64,000 bases of DNA from an uncultured Eubacteriales bacterium (GTDB lineage: Bacteria; Bacillota; Clostridia; Oscillospirales; Acutalibacteraceae). Where the stretch lies: NCBI GenBank assembly GCA_900316385.1, contig ONCP01000006.1, positions 113,681 to 177,680 on the forward strand, written 5' to 3'. The translations under genes were made by a program, and so were the position numbers. Of this stretch, positions 60,295-64,000 are shown piece by piece. Under the pieces are notes generated by a model. It saw only the letters and a list, made by a program, of their open reading frames with translations, made no database searches and was not told the DNA's origin. How positions within the stretch are numbered: position 1 is the stretch's first letter; every line of letters starts with the position of its first letter.

Positions 60295-61359
60295 ATGAAA
60301 AAAGCGTTAATAGCTATGAGCGGCGGCGTTGACAGTTCGGTCGCCGCTCTTTTGATAAAGGAACAAGGGCTGGACGCCACAGGCGTTACGATGAAGCTCT
60401 ATGACAACGATGATATCGGACTTAAAAGCAACACTTGCTGCTCGGATGACGATATCGCCGACGCCAGAGCCGTCTGCGCGCGCCTCTCGATACCATACTA
60501 TGTGTTTAACTTTCGTGATGACTTCAATAAAGAGGTAATAAACCGTTTTATCACCGCCTACGAGAACGGCTCCACGCCGAATCCTTGTATCGACTGCAAC
60601 CGATACATAAAATTCGAGCGTCTTATGCGCAGAATGTCCGAGCTTGGAATGGATTATGTGGTTACGGGTCACTACGCAAGGATCGAGCAAGACAAAGACA
60701 CGGGACGTTATCTTCTGAAAAAAGCTGTTGACGACAGCAAGGATCAAAGCTATGTGCTCTATTCTCTCACTCAGGAGCAGTTGAGCAACACTCTGTTTCC
60801 GCTCGGCACTCTTAGTAAAACAGAGGTAAGGGAGATCGCGGAAAAAAACGGCTTTATCAACGCCAAAAAGCACGACAGTCAGGACATTTGCTTTGTTCCA
60901 GACGGAAAGTACGCGGAATTCATCGAGGGGTATACGGGCAAACGTTACCCGAACGGAGCTTTTGTTGACCGTGACGGCAACACGCTGGGCGAGCACAAGG
61001 GCATTATCCGTTATACGATCGGTCAGCGAAAGGGACTGGGGCTCGCGCTTCCCGCCCCGATGTATGTGCTTGAGAAGGATTTGGAAAAGAACAAGGTAAT
61101 TCTCGGAAGCAACGACGACCTTTTTTCTCGGGAGCTTTTTGCCGATAACGTCAATCTTATTTCTGTAAAAGAAGTAAACTCTCCGATAAAAGTCAGCGCT
61201 AAGGTTCGTTACAACCAAAAGGAGCAGCCTGCCACAGCCGAAATGAGGGACGGCAAGCTCCACGTAGTTTTTGATGAACCGCAGAGGGCGATCTGCAAGG
61301 GTCAGGCGGTCGTGCTCTACGACGGCGACACCGTTGTAGGCGGAGGTACGATTTTGTAA
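60295..61359 (+). CDS. mnmA: tRNA-specific 2-thiouridylase MnmA
   Basis: Enzyme of 354 residues that thiolates U34 of tRNA-Lys, Glu and Gln. Seen: ATP pyrophosphatase loop MSGGVDSSVAAL, first catalytic cysteine in NPCIDCNRYIKF, GHYARIEQD, KDQSYVLYSLTQEQL, second catalytic cysteine in SQDICFVPDGKY, and GQRKGLGLALPAPMYVL. An extra CC in SNTCCSDDDIADA is typical of the clostridial form. Cotranscribed with nadA. The ribosome binding site (AAGGCTCGG) is weak, suggesting coupling to nadA translation. Confidence 0.96.
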   Translation: MKKALIAMSGGVDSSVAALLIKEQGLDATGVTMKLYDNDDIGLKSNTCCSDDDIADARAVCARLSIPYYVFNFRDDFNKEVINRFITAYENGSTPNPCIDCNRYIKFERLMRRMSELGMDYVVTGHYARIEQDKDTGRYLLKKAVDDSKDQSYVLYSLTQEQLSNTLFPLGTLSKTEVREIAEKNGFINAKKHDSQDICFVPDGKYAEFIEGYTGKRYPNGAFVDRDGNTLGEHKGIIRYTIGQRKGLGLALPAPMYVLEKDLEKNKVILGSNDDLFSRELFADNVNLISVKEVNSPIKVSAKVRYNQKEQPATAEMRDGKLHVVFDEPQRAICKGQAVVLYDGDTVVGGGTIL

Positions 61360-61388
61360 AAACTCCGCGCTTTTCGCTATAAAAAACA

Positions 61389-61418
61389 AGGCCTTCCCCA
61401 TCGGGAAGGCTTTTCTTT
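61389..61418 (+). terminator. intrinsic terminator after mnmA
   Basis: GCCTTCCC, loop CATC, GGGAAGGC (61391-61410) then TTTTCTTT. Confidence 0.85.
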
Positions 61419-61553
61419 CATCTTGTTTATGCAGATTTTGCATAAGCTGATTTATTTTTGTTCGTTATTGCATTATGAGCGCTATTGTAAAACCCGCGTT
61501 TCAGCCGTATAATTAAGCCATAACAAAGGAAAACACCGCATCGCGAGGCTGTG

Positions 61554-62462
61554 TCAAATAACGTACTCCATATCATCCTCGTCACTGTCAAGCTTGACGG
61601 AGCCGAGGAAAAGATGAGCCGCGGGGTTTGAATTGTCCCTTCTCCACGCGAGAACGTAGCTTAGATCGGTCTCGATATCTCCGAGCTCAAACTGCTTTAC
61701 GGAAGGCATTCTGTAATTTTCAACGAGCCTTGTGGGAAGAATTCCGATACCCATTCCCGCTCCGACCGCCATAAAAACAGAGCGGACGTCGTCAAATTCA
61801 GTGACGTATTCGGGCGAAAAATGGAAGGTTCGGAAGATATCCATAATCTCCATATACAGGATGGGGCTCTCCGACTCGGACAAAAGCGCGAAACGGCAGT
61901 TTTTGAGATCAAGCGCGTTAAGTGTGTTCCGCTTCGCCTTAAAATCCGAGGACACGATCAGACTGAGCGTGTCGCGGTGCGTGAGTCTGTACTCTATCCC
62001 GTCGCTGTCGGGAAGCATATCGCGGAGCATAAAAAAGAAATCGTAATCGGGATTGTTGATCGCCGTCGAGCTCTCAACTCCCGAAAGCCGAACCATTTCG
62101 ACAGCGATTTCGGGATATTTTGCGGAAAACTGCTTGAGAAGCCTTGTCGGGCAGCTCAGCGAGGTGGAATCATACGCAAGGCGGAGCCTTCCGCCCTTGC
62201 CGCTGTTCAGCTGGCTTACTACCGAGGTAGCTTTGTTGAGGGTATCGATGATCTCCTGAGCGTACGGCAGAAGGATTTTCCCCTCGTTTGTGAGCGTTAC
62301 CTCTCGGCGCGAACGCTCAAAGAGCTTTACCCCGAATTCTTTTTCAAGCTCCTTTATGTATCGGCTTACGGTTGACTGGCTGAGGTAATTTCTCCTGGCG
62401 GCCTCCGAAAAGCTCAGAGTACGCGCAACCGAGATAAAGCATTTGAGCTGGATCGTATCCAT
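61554..62462 (-). CDS. LysR-family transcriptional regulator
   Basis: DNA-binding regulator of 302 residues. N-terminal winged helix: LKCFISVARTLSFSEAARRN and YLSQSTVSRYIKELEKEFGVKLFERSRREVTLT; the rest is the two-lobed LysR effector domain (LRLAYDSTSLSCPTRLL, VGAGMGIGILPTRLVENYRM). It is divergent from fabF with 162 bases between, the usual LysR layout in which the regulator controls the neighbour. Effector unknown. The start at 62462 follows AAAGGGGAG; a frame six codons longer overlaps that site. No terminator was seen in the 190 bases downstream. Confidence 0.9.
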   Translation of the reverse strand: MDTIQLKCFISVARTLSFSEAARRNYLSQSTVSRYIKELEKEFGVKLFERSRREVTLTNEGKILLPYAQEIIDTLNKATSVVSQLNSGKGGRLRLAYDSTSLSCPTRLLKQFSAKYPEIAVEMVRLSGVESSTAINNPDYDFFFMLRDMLPDSDGIEYRLTHRDTLSLIVSSDFKAKRNTLNALDLKNCRFALLSESESPILYMEIMDIFRTFHFSPEYVTEFDDVRSVFMAVGAGMGIGILPTRLVENYRMPSVKQFELGDIETDLSYVLAWRRDNSNPAAHLFLGSVKLDSDEDDMEYVI

Positions 62463-62624
62463 ATCGGCTCCCCTTTCCATATATATGCAGTATATAAATC
62501 AATATCAACTGAAAACAACGCTTTTTGCATTAATAAAAAGTTGCTTATTCTCACACAATTTGTTATAATTCAATTATAGCATAAGAATATGCAGAATGTA
62601 AATATAAGTTTTCGGAGGTAAATT
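62463..62624. promoter_or_regulatory. divergent control region between the LysR gene and fabF
   Basis: For fabF: TTGCTT (62541-62546), 17 bases, TATAAT (62564-62569) with extended TGT. For the regulator: a weaker TTGTTT (62518-62513), 18 bases, TATACT (62494-62489). Inverted repeats suitable as operators are CTTTTT-N8-AAAAAG (62521-62540) just upstream of the fabF -35 and GCATA-AGAA-TATGC (62579-62592) in the fabF leader. Confidence 0.6.
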
Positions 62625-63842
62625 ATGGGCAAAATCGTAATCACAGGTATGGGCGCCGTTACCCCTATCGGGATCGGCGTAGACGAATACTGGAATAACC
62701 TTATCGCGGGCAAGTCTGGCATCGAAACAATCAAGAGCTTTGACGCCAGCGAGCTCGCGGTTCAGATAGCGGGCGAGGTCAAGGACTTCAATCCCTCAGA
62801 TCACCTCCCCAAGGACGTTGTGAGAAAAACCGATGCCTTTATGCAGTACGCGTATATCGCGGCAGAGGAAGCGCTCGCCAAGAGCGGAGTTGAGATAGTT
62901 CCCGAGAGAACAGGTATCGTTATGGGTACAGCGATGAGCGGTATCTCGACCATAGCTTTCACTCAAGAGGCGCTCACTCTTGCCGAGCACAAGAAGGTCG
63001 GCCCGAGATTTATCCCGAAGATCCTCGGCAATATCGCGGCGGCTAATATCGCGATCGCCCACGATATCGAGGGACCCAGCTACACCGTCTCCACCGCCTG
63101 TAGCTCAGGCGGCGACGCGATAAATCAGGCGGCAATGATAATCAAGGCAGGCAAGGCGGACGTTATGCTCGCTGTCGGAGCGGAGTCGGCACACTGCCCG
63201 ATCTTCATTTACAGCCTTTCAAACGCCAAGGCGCTTTCAAGGAACAATGAAAATCCTCAGAAGGCGTCACGTCCGTTTGACGAAAACCGCGACGGCTTTG
63301 TGATCGGCGAAGGCGGCGGCGCGCTTGTACTCGAAAGCGAGGAACACGCAAAGGCGCGCGGCGCAAAGATCCTCGGCGAGCTTCTTGCCTGCGGAAACAC
63401 CTGCGACGCTTACCACGTAACAGCTCCTCATCCCGAAGGACGCGGAGCGATCGCCTGTATGAAACAGGCGTTGGCAGAGGCGGGGCTTGAGCCCTCCGAC
63501 ATCGGCTATATCAACGCACACGGAACTTCAACACCAAAGGGTGACGAGGTCGAGGTTCACTCCGTTACAGAGGTATTCGGCGAAAATGCTCCGCTCGTGA
63601 GCTCCACAAAGGGCGCTACGGGACATATGATGGGCGCGGGCGGCGTAACCGAGGTCATCGCGTGCGTAAAAGCGATCGAAACAGGTATCGTTCCCCCGAC
63701 AATCAATCTTGAAAACCCGATCCCCGATTGCAAAATAGATTTTGTACCCAATGAAGCAAGAAAGGCGGAGGTCAGATACGCGATGTCCAACGCTTTCGGC
63801 TTCGGCGGTCAGAACTCCAGCGTTATCGTCGGAAAATACTGA
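62625..63842 (+). CDS. fabF: beta-ketoacyl-ACP synthase II
   Basis: Condensing enzyme of 405 residues that elongates acyl-ACP with malonyl-ACP. Seen: ITGMGAVTPIGIGVDEYWNNLIAGKSGI, catalytic cysteine in VSTACSSGGDAINQA, histidines in NAHGTSTPKGDEVE and STKGATGHMMGAGG, and NAFGFGGQNSSVIVGKY at the end. Start follows TTTTCGGAGGTAAATT. It stands alone, away from any other fab genes in this window, next to a divergent LysR regulator. Confidence 0.95.
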   Translation: MGKIVITGMGAVTPIGIGVDEYWNNLIAGKSGIETIKSFDASELAVQIAGEVKDFNPSDHLPKDVVRKTDAFMQYAYIAAEEALAKSGVEIVPERTGIVMGTAMSGISTIAFTQEALTLAEHKKVGPRFIPKILGNIAAANIAIAHDIEGPSYTVSTACSSGGDAINQAAMIIKAGKADVMLAVGAESAHCPIFIYSLSNAKALSRNNENPQKASRPFDENRDGFVIGEGGGALVLESEEHAKARGAKILGELLACGNTCDAYHVTAPHPEGRGAIACMKQALAEAGLEPSDIGYINAHGTSTPKGDEVEVHSVTEVFGENAPLVSSTKGATGHMMGAGGVTEVIACVKAIETGIVPPTINLENPIPDCKIDFVPNEARKAEVRYAMSNAFGFGGQNSSVIVGKY

Positions 63843-63872
63843 TTATTCCGAATCAATACTTAATATTTCCGA

Positions 63873-64000
63873 GCCGCACTGAGTGCGACGCTGAATAATC
63901 AAAGATGAACCTATCCTCCCGCAGCAAGTCGGTGAGTGCGCCCACAATAGTGGGACAGCGGATTTTTGATAATGCCGCACTGAGTGCGAAGCTGAATAAT
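63873..64000. repeat. 101-bp tandem repeat tract, copy 2 (cut by window end)
   Basis: The 27-base segment beginning GCCGCACTGAGTGCGA occurs at 63873-63899 and again at 63974-64000 (one base differs), period 101. The unit contains AAAGATGAACCTATCCTCCC and hairpin CCCAC-AATA-GTGGG, closely matching copy 1 at 43713-43870. The tract probably continues past the window. Confidence 0.85.

Overview
The window reads as chromosome from a Gram-positive, endospore-forming anaerobe of the class Clostridia, most likely an Oscillospiraceae/Ruminococcus-type gut bacterium that degrades starch. The evidence: sporulation genes found only in endospore formers (spoIVA, sipL, yqfC, yqfD, ylbJ and a probable spoVM); a dockerin-bearing type I pullulanase near a cohesin gene, as in the amylosomes of Ruminococcus bromii-like bacteria; fermentative adhE with a Rex regulator; a T-box leader on thrS; and TTGACA/TATAAT promoters with strong AGGAGG ribosome binding sites. 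No plasmid, prophage, IS element, rRNA or tRNA gene is visible. Gene density is high and no gene-free stretch exceeds 300 bases.

Layout. 1-2.7 kb: an aminotransferase cut by the window edge, then an exopolysaccharide control pair (Wzz-like co-polymerase and BY-kinase). 2.8-4.5 kb: beta and gamma subunits of a sodium-pumping decarboxylase without their carboxyltransferase or biotin carrier. 4.6-8 kb: a spore-envelope block with spoIVA, sipL, a 28-codon spoVM-like gene and a 47-codon membrane peptide. 8-16 kb: housekeeping and small genes (RluA-type pseudouridine synthase, beta-helix exoprotein, pgeF, a small sigma-like operon, DEDDh exonuclease, typA). 16.3-23 kb: aconitase, NADP isocitrate dehydrogenase, rex, an acyltransferase, and PEP carboxykinase on the other strand. 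23.7-31.4 kb: starch region with a membrane-anchored and a dockerin-bearing pullulanase, a LysM protein, and a cohesin gene broken by two compensating frameshifts. 31.4-38.3 kb: rpoD, dnaG, yigZ, rpmE, a peptidase-like protein without its zinc ligands, and thrS with its T-box leader. 38.3-48 kb: membrane and envelope genes, a small SpoIID-like protein, dacF, recG, yloV, ymdB, yqfD and yqfC. 48-56.3 kb: ylbJ, asnB, PAP2 phosphatase, a leucine-rich-repeat lipoprotein with adhE and a kinase-fold protein, and tspO. 56.3-64 kb: LCP ligase, class B sortase and its likely SPKTG substrate, nadA-mnmA, and a LysR regulator divergent from fabF.

How the genes fit together. Extracellular pullulanases open starch branch points; sugars are fermented with AdhE disposing of NADH, and Rex (encoded here) has a plausible operator on the adhE promoter. 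Aconitase and isocitrate dehydrogenase form the oxidative arm that supplies 2-oxoglutarate. The spoIVA/sipL/spoVM-like group would build the base of the spore coat. Sortase, LCP ligase, DacF and the exopolysaccharide pair handle the cell surface.

The most notable observations are the spoVM-like micro-gene beside sipL-spoIVA, the cohesin gene directly behind rpoD with compensating frameshifts, a VanY-fold pseudo-peptidase, a palindromic -35 hexamer shared by two divergent promoters, a Rex-like operator coincident with the adhE -35, and a 101-bp tandem repeat found at two loci 20 kb apart. All start sites were chosen by eye from ribosome binding sites; no database search was run.
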